Below are positions 52,310 through 64,000 of a stretch of DNA of 64,000 bases, piece after piece; the stretch's first letter is position 1; each line of letters starts with the position of its first letter. The DNA is taken from NCBI RefSeq assembly GCF_041146395.1, contig NC_090995.1, positions 13,395,501-13,459,500 of the forward strand, written 5' to 3'. The notes beneath the pieces are model-generated. The model worked only from the letters and a program-made list of their open reading frames with translations. It was not told where the DNA came from and searched no databases. A program made the position numbers and the translations under genes. The stretch is from Eulemur rufifrons. Its lineage: Eukaryota > Chordata > Mammalia > Primates > Lemuridae.

Positions 52310-53560
52310 GGGGCGCCGGGACCCGCGCGGGAACCCGAGTGAGTGATGGGCGTGCGGTGAAAACGGCGTCGGCCCGCGGCGCCGCTAGGGGTCACTGACA
52401 CGGTGCCGGGGGCCTCGCGGTCGCCTGGGGGCTGGGGTCGGGCGGCTGTTCACATGCCGGAGAAAACGGGTTTCGGAGGGACCCGGGCGGGGCCCCGGGC
52501 GGGAGCGGTGGGCGGCGGCGGGAAAGTGGGTCCGAGCCGCTCGGCGCGGGGACCCTGGGTGGGCGGCCAGCGCGGAGCCGGTCGCGGGACCCCGCAGGCC
52601 GGGAACGAGCACCGGCCGGGCGGGGCCTCCGACCCGTCCTCCCTCCGGGCGGCGGCGGCGCCGGGCACACGCGTCCGCGGGGGCTTCGTGCGGGGGCGGT
52701 TCGCCGGTCCCCGCCCGGCCGCGAGCCCGGTGACTGCCGGGGGCCCCCGGGGGGCGGCGTAAGTCCGGGACTCGGGGACCGGCTCCCCCCGGCGGCCTCG
52801 CGGCGGGGACCCCGGGGCCGGGGCGGGCCAGCGGCGCGGCGGGCGGGGGCCGGGCGGGCAGATCCCACCCCTTCCTGAAGGAAGCGCCCTCCCCCCGCGG
52901 CCGCCGCCACCGCCACCGCCACCGCCACACCGCCGCCGGTCCCGGCCCCGCCAGGCGACCGCGGCCCCGCCGCGCCCGAGCAGGTAGGCGCGGCGCCCCC
53001 TCCCCCGCCCGGCCCGGCGGCGGCGGAGACCGGGCCCGGGGCGCTGCCGTGGGGTTCTGGCGCGGGGACCCCCGGCCGCGGGGCCCTGCTCGGCTCCGGC
53101 CCCCTCCCGGGGACGCCGGGGCGCGGGCCCGCCCGCCGGAGCCCTCTGCGGGCGCGCGCCCCCGAGCGGGCCCCGGAACCCCGCGCCGCGCGCCCCGTGG
53201 CCGCCGCCGCCGCCGCCACCGCAGTGTCACCCGCCGGCTGCGCCCGCGCCCGCCGCGGACAGGTGTCCCCCGCCCCGCGCCGCCCATCCTCCCGTCACCC
53301 GGCGGACCCCGGTGAGGGGCGACCCCAGTTTGACCTCGCGGTCGCCGTGCCGGTCGCCGCGCGCTTTGCCGTCAGCCAAGCCCGGCGCGCTGGGGCGTGG
53401 GGACCCGGGAAGGAGGCGCCAACTCGCTCTGCCCCGTGCGCCGCCGTCCGCTCCAAGTGCACGGTCTTGCTCTCCTTTCGGGGTGCATTCCTGGGAAGAA
53501 ATGGGATTCTCGGGTTTCGGGGGGGGGAGGCCACGGAGGGTGGGTGGCCGAGCCGCTGTG
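52310..53560 (+). promoter_or_regulatory. Strong CpG island, probable promoter of the next gene
   Basis: About 1.25 kb of very GC- and CpG-rich DNA with GC-box-like CCCGCCC/GGGGCGGGGCC clusters and a CCGCCA run (52905-52927). It drops abruptly to AT-rich sequence after 53570. By synteny recalled from human (SCD5 followed in the same direction by TMEM150C) it should be the TMEM150C promoter. The gap from SCD5 here (~31 kb) seems shorter than I remember in human, so the name is an inference and is not entered as a symbol. Confidence 0.75.
52860..52983 (+). other. Candidate non-coding first exon ending at a splice donor
   Basis: GAGCAG|GTAGGC gives a good + strand donor after 52983. There is no suitable ATG frame upstream, so the exon would be 5' UTR, as expected for a gene whose start codon lies in exon 2. 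The left boundary is a guess. Alternative donors in the island are CCCCG|GTGAGG after 53311 and GACAG|GTGTCC near 53261. Confidence 0.4.
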
Positions 53561-54662
53561 GTCGTGCATTGCAATAACAAAGGGATTAGCTTTGGGTTAT
53601 GGAGAGAGCCCTTGTGGAGCGGTTTTCCCCTTCTTTAATGAATCAAATGCAGAATGAGGGTTTTCCCATTTTAACTTCATATTTCCTCCCTCTCTACTCA
53701 TCCCTTTCCTCTGCTGACCCCTGTCTCCACAGCACTTTATCGTAGCCCAGACTTGGCCCTGATGCTTTTATCAGGTTTATTCCAGCTGAGCCGGGATTGG
53801 GACTCATTGTGAGAACGTCGCCCTGGTGGGGTACAAGCCCGTCTCCCCCAGTGAGCCCATTCCGCCTGCCCACATGCGCGGGCCTGTTTGGGAACCACAA
53901 AGACTAATGACATGTTGCAAAACAAAACAAAACAGCTCTTGGATCTGTTACAGCAACAAAGCCTAAACGGCGGTATTAGTCTCTGCTGCTTCACTTTTTG
54001 CTTGAATTAAAGACAGATTTTACTGGTGCATGGCTGTAGCTCCACTCTGGCCTGTGGTTCGTCGAAAGGATAGTCGGGTGTGGATGTATAAACTCCATGG
54101 TGGCAGTTAATAAGTTGACCTACTAAAGTTTTTACTTCCAGGAAAAATTGTTAGGCCCATGTATGTGATATTTGCAGATCAAAGAATTTTACAGTCTCAG
54201 CGCTCATGCATTAAATCCCAAACTTTTTCTCGTGTGTCCTAGAGACATCACGTTTCCCAGATTATAGCTGTCATCTCTTAATGAACTAGAAATGTGAGTT
54301 TAATCTTCAAGGCGTAAGCATAGGAATTTTAATGGTGTGTCCTTTATTTATACGTTATTGAATAAATGTTTTGCATGCCCCCCACGTTGGAAGCTCATAA
54401 ACTGGACATGGTAAATAAAAGGGTAGAGAAGTTTAGCTAACAACAATGAATCGTTGATAAATGTTATGACATTGGGCAAGCATGTTCAAGTAGTTGAAAA
54501 ATGTATGTTTATGATAAGCTGCCATTTGCTGAGTGCAATCTGTTCGGAGTATTTAAATCAGCATTAGAATGTCTTCATAGCAGTTGCTTAATGCGTGTGT
54601 TTCTCACCAAATGCCTCTTACATGTTGCTTTAGTGGGGAGATGGTTTGCTCTATGGAGCAAT

Positions 54663-54690
54663 TGTGTGTGTGTGTGTGTGTGTGTGTGTG
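54663..54690 (+). repeat. (TG)n microsatellite
   Basis: Uninterrupted TG run of about 14 units. Confidence 0.97.
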
Positions 54691-55614
54691 AACACAATAA
54701 TGCCTTGTATTTAGCCTTTGTTACAAAACTACCACAATCATGTTCACGGTGACCTTGCAGTGGTTTTTGTGCTCACTCTACCTGCTTTGCGATTATCAAG
54801 AGGGAAGGGACTTTGCTTCACACTCTTGTCTGTCCTCTTGCTTTGTTTCCAGATGACCCTTAGCTCTGCAGTACAGTGGCCAGATTAGCAGGGCAGCCTG
54901 GAGCCACGAGGGAGGAAAAGCTAGCTGGCCCCTGCAGTCTTAGCCATTTGGTTTCACTGTAATCTGGCCATTTGGGATCAGTTCAGTAACCAATTAAGCA
55001 AGACAAACACTGACCAGATAATGTATTACCTGTCAGTCTCCCCCTTCCCGGAGATAAATCTGCAGCACTCAGTGTGATTAGGTTCTTGCGAGGGTCAAAT
55101 GAGCTTTGTGCTAAAATGCCCAAAACATGATACAAAGTCCAAGTGTTACTGAATGTGGGTCTAAGTTCGTGAAAAGGGTAGGACTAGACCCAGGTGTGTC
55201 ATAAATATTTTCTTTTTCCTAAGGGTCACAACAGAAATATGTCTCTAATATAAACTTTAATTCTTGGAGCTAAGGATGCCGTGTATCCTTATATTTTTTT
55301 TCGCAAGTTGCTCTGAGCACTTTCAAACTAGCTCATAAATTATTGGAACGTTAAGAAGTTATTGTTATCACCAAATATCATTGGCTGGTATGTTTGGATT
55401 TTGAAAGATAACTCGTGGCAATGGAAAGTCATAATGCAAAGAGATTTTAGATAGAACAGTTGGAACGATATTTTGAGATAATAGTAGAATCTTTGGCAGC
55501 AGCCTGCAAATTCAACCCGACGCTATTCTGAGTCAAGCCAGCTCTGGTAGGTAGGGCTTAGAATTCTTTTCCCAAGTGAGAAAGGAACAGTTTCTTTTTT
55601 CGCATCTAGACATA

Positions 55615-55800
55615 GCCTTTTGTAGATCAGTGCTGACCAGGAGCACTTTTTGCAGTACTGGGCATCCTCTATAATCTGCCCAATCTGCACTTGAAATGTG
55701 GCTGGTAAAACTGAGGAACTGAATTTTAAATTTTATTTGGCTTTAATTAATTTCAATAGCCACACAGGGCTGGTGGCTATCATACTGGACGGCTCAGCTC
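55615..55800 (+). repeat. hAT-Charlie non-autonomous element
   Basis: cagtgctgaccaggagcac, cacttgaaatgtggctgg, ctgaggaactgaattttaaattttattt, atagccacacagggctggtggctatcatactggacgg, ending cagctct, follow a MER1-group transposon with matching ends. Confidence 0.7.
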
Positions 55801-56829
55801 TAAATTCTCGCCACCCATTTCCTAGAGATTCAGCACTGGATGGCAAGTATGCCTTAATTAGAAGGTGGGAATCAGCACTGATTGAGATGAGAATTAAGAT
55901 TTGACTCTGCCATGCTGTTGCTATGCAAAAGCGCTTGTGCTGTTACTGTGAAGAAGGTGCTTTCTGCTGAAGTCCAACTCCGCTCTAAAAACGGTTTCCC
56001 TCTGTCATTTCCACATGTCTGCTGGCCCCCAAAAGAAGCATCACCCAGTTGTTCAGATGCTTGGCCTCGTGTCTGTGTCCATGCCTCTGAGCATTATCTG
56101 CTCTTTTGTACATTGTAGATGATTTGTTTTTAGAGTCGGTTTCTGCACTTTGCCATTTTTCAAGGGGGGGAAGGTGGGGAGATTTGGAGAAAGGTAGGAA
56201 GTAGGTAGTGATACACAACTGTCCCCTTCTCCCTTGATGCCAGTCACAGAGCCCCTGTGAAAAAGTCTGACCAGTGGATACCCCTCACTGCAGGGGCAGC
56301 CAAGCCTTTGCCTCTGTTGGGCCCTCTTGTCTGGTTCCCTTCCCTTGGGTTCCAAACCCAGATCCTCTCATTCAGCCCAGCCTGTGTGAATTAGCAGATG
56401 AACTTTGTCTCTGTCCTGAAGGTATTAACACCCAAGGGTGACACTTCCCAAATGAGTGTCCATCCCACAAGGTAACAGGATGCTTGAGCAAATTTAGGAA
56501 ATGCTTCATATAATTTTTTTTTCATTTGGAGATTTATAATGCACAATAGCATGCTAAAGCTTCTGAGATGAGGTACACACACTTACTTAACTTTTTTATT
56601 ATTGTTAGTCTTTTCTGAAAGGTTTTTCATGGAGCACTTATTATGGTATTCTTCAAACTGCATGCCTGGGGTCATGAAATCAATGTAACAAGTTAGGATC
56701 AGCTTTTCTTAATGAAACACAATGTATAATAGAACAGAAGTGGTCACTATGCATCCTGCTTGGTGAGAGTTACTAGTGGGTGGTGAGACTTTTGGTTCCT
56801 CCGTGCGTAGCAAGTGCAAGGCCGCGAGG

Positions 56830-56905
56830 CAGTGGAGTGGAGTGGCCAAGAGCACTCACTAGAGACACGGGACCGCGGGGTTCCAATCCTGACTCTGCGC
56901 TGCCC
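56830..56905 (+). repeat. MIR head fragment
   Basis: gagtggccaagagcactcac...ccgcggggttccaatcctgactctgcgctgcc is the tRNA-like 5' part of MIR. Confidence 0.7.
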
Positions 56906-59594
56906 CGTGTGTGCACAGCAAGCATTAGATATGCGTGTGCATTATTTGTGTGACGATTGTGCAAGTGTAGGTGTGTATACTGGATCATGATGTAAAATAC
57001 AGCCTACGAAACTAGGCTTGAGACCACTCCGGAAAGCACTGATGTGAGACGTACCGAATAGCCAGTCACAACGAGTGACATCGTCGAGTGCTTACCCGAT
57101 TGTCTTGTGTCTCCTGGTCCTTTGATTTCGGTGCTGCCATCATGCCACAGTGCCCACGTCCCAGGAAGAAGCAGAGACCGAATCTGACCCTGGGCAGCCT
57201 GGTGACAGCCCACGCGTGCCACTGCTCACACAGTGTGATGTCGCGACATCCAGGGACATCTGCAGACCTGTGAGGCTCCAGCGTTGCACAGCATCGCACA
57301 GGTGCACAAATAAGCGGACAGCAGTTACCTTCTGCGTAGGAGGCGGCCCGATGAGTGAGAGGGGAGTCACTGCACATTCGGGCTACAGGAGACCTCACTG
57401 CTGCCAGCCTGTGGTCTCTGACCGCTCCTGCCCTTGGAAAGGCAGCCTGGGGCCCAGAGAAACGTGAGTGTCCCGGTGACTGTGCACAGATTCCGTCTCC
57501 AGAGCCGTCTTCCTCCTAACCCCTTCCTAACTTCTGCATCCTGGTTTGTAGCAAATAGTGGCAAACGATCTAGATGTGTCCGTCTCATGAGCCCCCTACG
57601 GTTTACTACAACCTAAATTGTCTTTTCAGAATCACTTCCTGCCTAAAATGACATATGTTTAATACTATAAATGGGAAACAATGTTGCTTTAAGAATTTCA
57701 TATAAAAGGAAATGTCTCAAAAGTGAGGCTAGAAATTTTTTTTTTTTCCAGTGCAATCTAGAAAGTAAAACTAATTTCATTTTGGAAGTGGATTTCAGTT
57801 TTCCTTAAAGGACAGACTAAATATAGGCTAGCACTTGTCCATAGACTTAGTCAGGTAAGATAAAAGAGGCAACAGCTTGCCAGCGTGCTTGCTTTTCTTC
57901 TTTAAAATTAAAGTACAAAAGCTGCGTCTGATACACTAAAAATCCTTAAGCTGTTCAGATTTTGTTCAAGGCTCCAGAATCTTCCATCTGTGAGGACAGT
58001 GACCCAGACTCTATCTGTGGAATACAAAGGGACGAGATGAACTATCTTTGAAAAAACCTTGAAAGTTGGGTAGTGCTGTTAGACAAGTGTAGACAAAGCT
58101 TAAGAAGTAATCGTGTTTAACTATGGCAGTAGGAGAAATTGGCCTGTGGTTAAATGGTATTATTTAACTCTGAAACAATTATTAATATAATGAATTATAA
58201 TGATAATCAAATATAAACATAAATGTCTCCAAAAATAGACTTTTCATTTATTTAACAAAGTTGATTTCTGTTTTTTTTACAATTATGATGACTTAGCTGC
58301 CAAAGAAATATTTTAAATGGCAATAATTGGAATTTCTAAAGCATAAATTAAAACTCTGCACCTAAAATGGGTGTTATATTTTTTTAACTGTGCTGGCTAA
58401 TCGTCTTCCAAATTATTTTCATTCTATTGATTTATTAATGAATAGGGTGTTAATTGAGAAATGTTGATACCATTGTAAAGCCATCCACATAGAAATATTT
58501 TTACTGGACTTGGAGTATTTGTAAATTAAAATTAGAGGCATTCTGTAATGTAATTATCCTGGAGTTTCTTAATGGAAACATATCTCCTGGAATTTCTAAA
58601 TTCTAGTTTTCACTGAAACTTAAAGTGTATTTATATAGAAACACAAACAACTAAAATATACCTATACGCAGTAGCAGCAGAATTAACTTTTGGGCCATAG
58701 TTTTTCTTCCTCTATGGTATCATGTTCCCATCTACCCTAGACTTCAAAAGTGTGGCATTTTGAAAATTTTTCCTGTCTTCTCAATGACAGCACAGTGTTC
58801 ACAAGAACCATATTTCTCTCCCTGTAATTTTAGCAGCTAATAGAATTGTTCTTGAGAAAGCTGATGATCTTTTCCATGACACTTTGATTGGTGTTTCTCT
58901 ATTTTAATTTCAGTATACGTGATATAAAAACTGATGTGTATGAAAAGGAGTAGGCTGTCATTTTGTACCCAGATTTCAGTTGTGTATGTATGCATATGAA
59001 ATGAGGACAGAAATTTCCCATTAACCGATCTGCAGAAAGGACACGGTTGTGATCAAACAGTGGCACACGATGACCTTTTAAGCTCAGGCCAGTGAACAAG
59101 GGAATGTCCACTTAGCCATAAACAGCAGCTCAGAAATGGCGCTTTGTGTTAGCTATTTGACAATATTTGTGAGGTCTCTAGCATGGTCCCTGGCTCAGGG
59201 TGACTTTTTTTTCCTTCTTATTCGTAACTGTGTTTGTTTGGGATTGATTGTTCTGGATAACAACTATTCCCCTTTTGAGTGTCTAAGGCCAGAAAAGCCC
59301 TTTGGAAATCACATAATTTATTTCTTAGAGGCTTAGCATGACCACAGCCATCACAGAAGGACGAGACTCCATTCCACTTTTGGTCTGTGAATATTTTACG
59401 TGAGTTCTCAACATGTTTGTCCAGGCAGACGTAACACAACTCTGATGTTGTGCCTTAAGGCTCACTTTGGTTTCACCCGGCTCCTGGTTTGCTTCCTTGT
59501 TGCGTATTTACCTTGTCTTTCCAATTAAATCGTTGTCTCCTTGTGTATAGAAATCATATTAGGTAATTTTTGTTTTGTCTTCGAGCCTTGCAGG

Positions 59595-59845
59595 GCTGGG
59601 GTTAGCAAACGATTTTGCAAGTGTCGTTTTGTTGGGACACAGCCACACCCGTTGCTTACATGTTACTTGTGACTGCGTCTGTGCTGCCACCAAAGAGTTA
59701 AGTAACTGGGACAGTGACCATCTGGCCCATCAAGGTGACAGTACCTATTAATATCTATCCTCTTCTGGACTGAATTTTTAATTTTGATGAAATCAAATTT
59801 GAGTAGCCTTGCGTGGCTATTGGACAGCACAGTTTTAGATTGAAT
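59595..59845 (-). repeat. Two adjoining hAT-Charlie fragments
   Basis: ggggttagcaaacgattttgc, gttgggacacagccacaccc, gagttaagtaactgggacagtgaccatctggccc belong to one MER1-group element (to ~59750). gaatttttaattttgatg...gcgtggctattggacagcacag belongs to another. Strand is uncertain. Confidence 0.6.
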
Positions 59846-60054
59846 ATGAAGGTGTGGTTTCCTCTAGTCCAATTACCTGTGTGATTTGGCTTCTTACACT
59901 GTCCTAAGGTACAGCCCCCTCCGCTGGGTTGTTCAGGCAGACCACTGACCCTTGCCCGTGGCCGGCTTGGGCTGCCACTGGAGTGACAAAGTTCTTGACG
60001 AGTTGCTACCTTGGACAGCACCACAAGCCAGGAGCAAAGGGCAGGTGAGCCAGG

Positions 60055-60200
60055 GGGGCAGAGGTTCCCAACCCTGGCTACGCAATAAAACCACCTGAAG
60101 AGCTGTCAGACTCCAGGTGCACCCCAGATCTGCTAAATCCGAATGTCTGGGTGTGGGGCCCAGACACTAGACACGGTCTGTGATTCCGTCATGCTCTACT
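60055..60200 (+). repeat. MER5-like hAT-Charlie element
   Basis: gaggttcccaaccctggctacgcaataaaaccacctg, caccccagatctgctaaatccgaatgtctggg, gtggggcccagacac match MER5. Confidence 0.75.
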
Positions 60201-60411
60201 GACTGGGTGACGTCACAGGCCGGCAAGGCAGCCCATGTCCTTCCATGTTCTGTCATGGCGTCTCAGGTGTGCTTACGGGCAGATGGGCAGGAAATGGACA
60301 CGTGAAGGCCAGTGGACCCCTAGCTTATTTTAAAGAGGAAAATTCTGGCTTATCTTTGGTGTTGGGGACTGAGCTGTTTTCCCACCTGTTGCCTTAGAAA
60401 CAGGGCCCACT

Positions 60412-60767
<356 letters not shown>

Positions 60768-60896
60768 TCAGTGGGGCCAAGGTGTAGGTTTGTATATGAC
60801 AGGGGTGAGCTTCAAAGAAGGAAAAATACAGGCTCTTCCAACTCTCATGTCGAGTGCTTTCCATTTATATATCCGAAAGACATTTATGGAGTGTAT

Positions 60897-60985
60897 CTTA
60901 GTCCATTTTTGTGTTGCTATAAAGGAATATCTGCGGCTGACTAATTTATAAAGAAAAGAGGTTTATTTGGCTGGCGGCTCTGCAG
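60897..60985 (-). mobile_element. MST/THE1-type MaLR LTR fragment
   Basis: gtatcttagtccatttttgtgttgctataaagg, taatttataaagaaaagaggtttatttggctggcgg matches one end of the MaLR LTR in reverse. The rest is missing or too diverged. Confidence 0.7.
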
Positions 60986-61274
60986 GCTGAACGGGCAGCT
61001 GCCCTGGATAGGGGGAGAGACATCAGCGGGACATCCCAGAGGTGGTGACACCCAAGCTGAGTCTTACGGGAGCAGAAGGAATGGCCACTCGAAGAAGGGG
61101 ACGGTGAAGACAAAGAGCAGATACAGACTGGGTCGAGGCCTGGCTGGCGTTTTCTGTCCCCCTAAGACTGAGCACCTTGAGACAGCTCCCTCCTGAGGAG
61201 GACTCTCCCTGCTGTGTTAACAAACCTCACAGATATCCTAGTCCTGATTGGCCTTTATCACTTACTCACTCAAC

Positions 61275-61440
61275 TCATTCATTCATTCAAGTGTGATTTA
61301 TTGAGGCACTATTATGTGCGGGCATGATCTCGGTGCTGGCGATAGAGCAGTGAACAAAATAGGTGGGGAAGACAGACCAGAAATAGGTGAATAAGGACAT
61401 GGCGTAGTGGATGGTACGCGTGCTATGGAGGGAAAACCAT
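61275..61440. repeat. L2-like ancient repeat
   Basis: attcattcattcaagtgtgatttattgaggcactattatgtgcgggcatgatctcggtgctggcgatagagcagtgaacaaaatag has the widespread mammalian repeat wording. Family is tentative. Confidence 0.5.
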
Positions 61441-62089
61441 GGTGAAGAACTTCAGGGTACCGGCTGGGGCGATCTTTAGCTTCTCGGCCCACAGGGTTTT
61501 CCCTGAGAGAAGTGGCCCCAGGTGAGAGGTTTACCCAAAGCATCTGAAATAACTTCAGGAAAAATAGTTATTGGTGACAGGACATTTCATGTTGGAAATG
61601 GTGCATTTTTCCACTGTGGAACCAGTATGTGCTGTATGGGCGGTGGGAGCCTGTGCTCTTTGCATCAGTTTGATGTTTTCGTCTTGCAAGATCAGGCTCT
61701 TCTTGTAGAAGTTTGGCTAGACTAGATGGTTTGGGTTTTGAAGTAATTGTTTTCTTTTGTTTTTGTAGAGTAGGCCAGAAAAAGAAGTTGCTCATTATTG
61801 CTTGGAATAAGCATTAGATTCGCAGCTGTGACATCAGCATTTAAGTCCGGACCTGGTTTCCCCTCTCTCTTGGGTGTGTGCCTGGTTAAGTTATTTACTT
61901 AAGCTTAGAGTTTCCATTTTTCATGCGTGAAATGTGGATAGTCTTGTCTGTCTACTGTACTTGAGAATAGGGGTTGTGGCCCATCCGCCATTGCACACTC
62001 AGTACGTGGGATGGGTCCTGGCAGGTAAGAACAAATAATAAGATTCGCCTTACCTGCCCCATAGGTTGCTTTGAAGAGCAGGCAGGTGG

Positions 62090-62280
62090 AGCAGCAGCAG
62101 AGTGCGGTGTGAGACGCACAGGTCCTGGAGTTAAGCTGCCTGGGCCCAGTCCTGGCTGTGTGACACGGGGCAGGTGATGACCTTTGTGCATCTGTAAGAG
62201 TGGACGACAGCGCTACCTGCCAGGGTGGTTGTGAGCGGTAGTTGAGCCTGGCCCATAGTAAGTGCTAACACACACCAGTC
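62090..62280 (+). repeat. MIR element
   Basis: ggtcctggagttaagctgcctgggcccagtcctggctgtgtgac, gatgacctttgtgcatctgtaag, gggtggttgtgagcgg, gcctggcccatagtaagtgctaac follow MIR in order. Confidence 0.75.
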
Positions 62281-62593
62281 GCTAGTATAGCACGTGAAAG
62301 GGTTTGCAAAGTGCTGTTTACGCAAAGGTCATATTCAGCCCACAGTGTCTTGCCACTGGACACATAGTGAAGTCCTTTCAGTACTGTGTCTTTTCCTCTC
62401 TTAACTGGTGGTCATTCCTTTCTTTTTCACATTTTTTTTGCAGCCCCGCTAGTGCGTCTTTCACCTGCATCTATGATGCTGATCACCGTGTTGGAAAGTA
62501 CACGGTTCCAAGAAGGCCAGGGCTGGAACTGACCCGGCCTGGGGCTGCTGTCTGCTCTCTTGTTCTACCGCTTGCTATTTGCATATAACTCTG

Positions 62594-62943
<350 letters not shown>

Positions 62944-63159
62944 TCACCCTAAAAGACATTAAAGAAAGGAAGGGCTCTCTAAGATGATGATTAAGTGATT
63001 GTGATTTCTTGTGTGCAGACACTGCTGTGGTTTCCACACTGGTTTCCAGCCTCCTGCCTCTGGGGCACTGGGGCCTCACGCTTAGCCTCCTGTCCTTGTC
63101 CCCACACTTCCCTTTCTTATGGCTCCTCCCTGCCCGGGAGCCCTCCTGATCCTCTTCTC

Positions 63160-63450
63160 ATTCACAGACCCACATCCAAGCTGCTGGTCCTGGTGTTCAA
63201 GGCCAGGTGTGATCTGAACCCATTTTACCTGCCCACACTTTTCATCCGGTTCTTCTCTCGTGTTAAGACTTTTGCTGCCCACTCTCCCTAGCCTCGTCCC
63301 TTCCTACTTTCAGTTCCACGGTCCCCACACTGAAATGCCCTCCCTGGCCAGTTGTTTATTTACATTTGCCCATTGTTTTGAGGCCCACCTTTTTCATAAA
63401 GCCTCCCTCCTCCTAAACACTCGCTTCTTCCTGTGTCTTTGCATTTGATT
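63160..63450 (+). repeat. L2 LINE 3' region
   Basis: gttcaaggccaggtgtgatctg, acttttgctgcccactctccctagcctcgtccc, ccacactgaaatgccctccctgg, cataaagcctccctcctcctaaac read as decayed L2. Confidence 0.65.
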
Positions 63451-64000
63451 ATAGTTCACAGAGGGCTTTCTTAGATGCTATTTTTTTTTCCATCGGTGTC
63501 TTCTCATTAAAGACTCAGACTGTGAACTTGATAATATTAAAATTATTATAAGCATTGCAGTTAGACATTTAGGAAAATTGCACTTGTTCTGTATGTGTAA
63601 GTAAAGAATAAATATATAAAGAACTTTCTCTTCTGGTGGCTGTGATTCCACCCCGCTGCACGTAAATACAGCCTTGGAGTCCGGACCCTGTGCGGTAAAA
63701 CAGAGTAATATTGCAGAGCAAGGCAGGGCTACTATTACTATTGCAGGACCGTCAGTCTGTATTTCTTGATTTTTAAAATACGTGAGACTTCAGCTGTTTT
63801 AGTCTATCAAGATATCTTCACTATAAACTGTGGGTAGGTAGACGATCACTGTTGAATTAAGAGCCAGAACCCCGCGATCCTTTCAATACGCTGCGGGAAT
63901 GCAATAAATGTGCAGAAATTGGTTTGTGGTTTGCTTTTGGCCCCTCGCTGATTTAGTTTGATTTGTGCATGTCCATTCACCTCTCTGTACTAATTCAGCG

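Noticed and set aside
52385..53287. 300- and 275-codon minus-strand open frames in the CpG island
   Set aside because: GC-rich DNA has few stop codons. Both are low-complexity Arg/Pro/Gly/Ala runs, overlapping in different frames, with no domain.

Overview
This window is nuclear DNA from a primate, most likely a strepsirrhine and probably a Malagasy lemur. The evidence is about 13 near full-length dimeric Alu elements of the strepsirrhine type. Their middle A-rich region carries the ATAGAAAGAAATT...CTGGACAACTAAAAATATATAGAAAAAATTAGCC linker, and their right arm carries the GTTGCTGTGAGCTAGGCTGACGCCA signature. No galago-type tRNA SINE was noticed. Older mammalian layers (MIR, L2, L1M, MLT1, hAT-Charlie) lie beneath. 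There are no operons, phage genes or CRISPR arrays.

The only protein-coding sequence I can support is the 3' end of SCD5 (stearoyl-CoA desaturase 5) on the + strand. Positions 1-15376 are intron. Exon 15377-15609 (233 nt) and terminal coding exon 19458-19648 encode roughly the last 140 residues, including the final histidine box. The 3' UTR runs to about 20925, after an AATAAA at 20903. A repeat-rich interval of about 31 kb follows. It contains a moderately CpG-rich segment (21.77-22.80 kb) with three ETS-type CCGGAAG sites and an NRF1-like site, which could be an unannotated promoter.

At 52.3-53.56 kb there is a strong CpG island with a good + strand splice donor after 52983. By position and direction this is best read as the promoter and non-coding first exon of the next gene, which human synteny (recalled, not checked) suggests is TMEM150C. 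The sequence after it, to 64000, would then be its first intron; no coding exon is visible there.

Much of the rest is transposon history. Examples are a 553-bp solo LTR inside a FLAM monomer, MIR and MER5 copies split by younger Alus, and an L1 3' end split by an Alu. I found no convincing new biological system. The items most worth checking are the ETS/NRF1 segment and the nested solo LTR.
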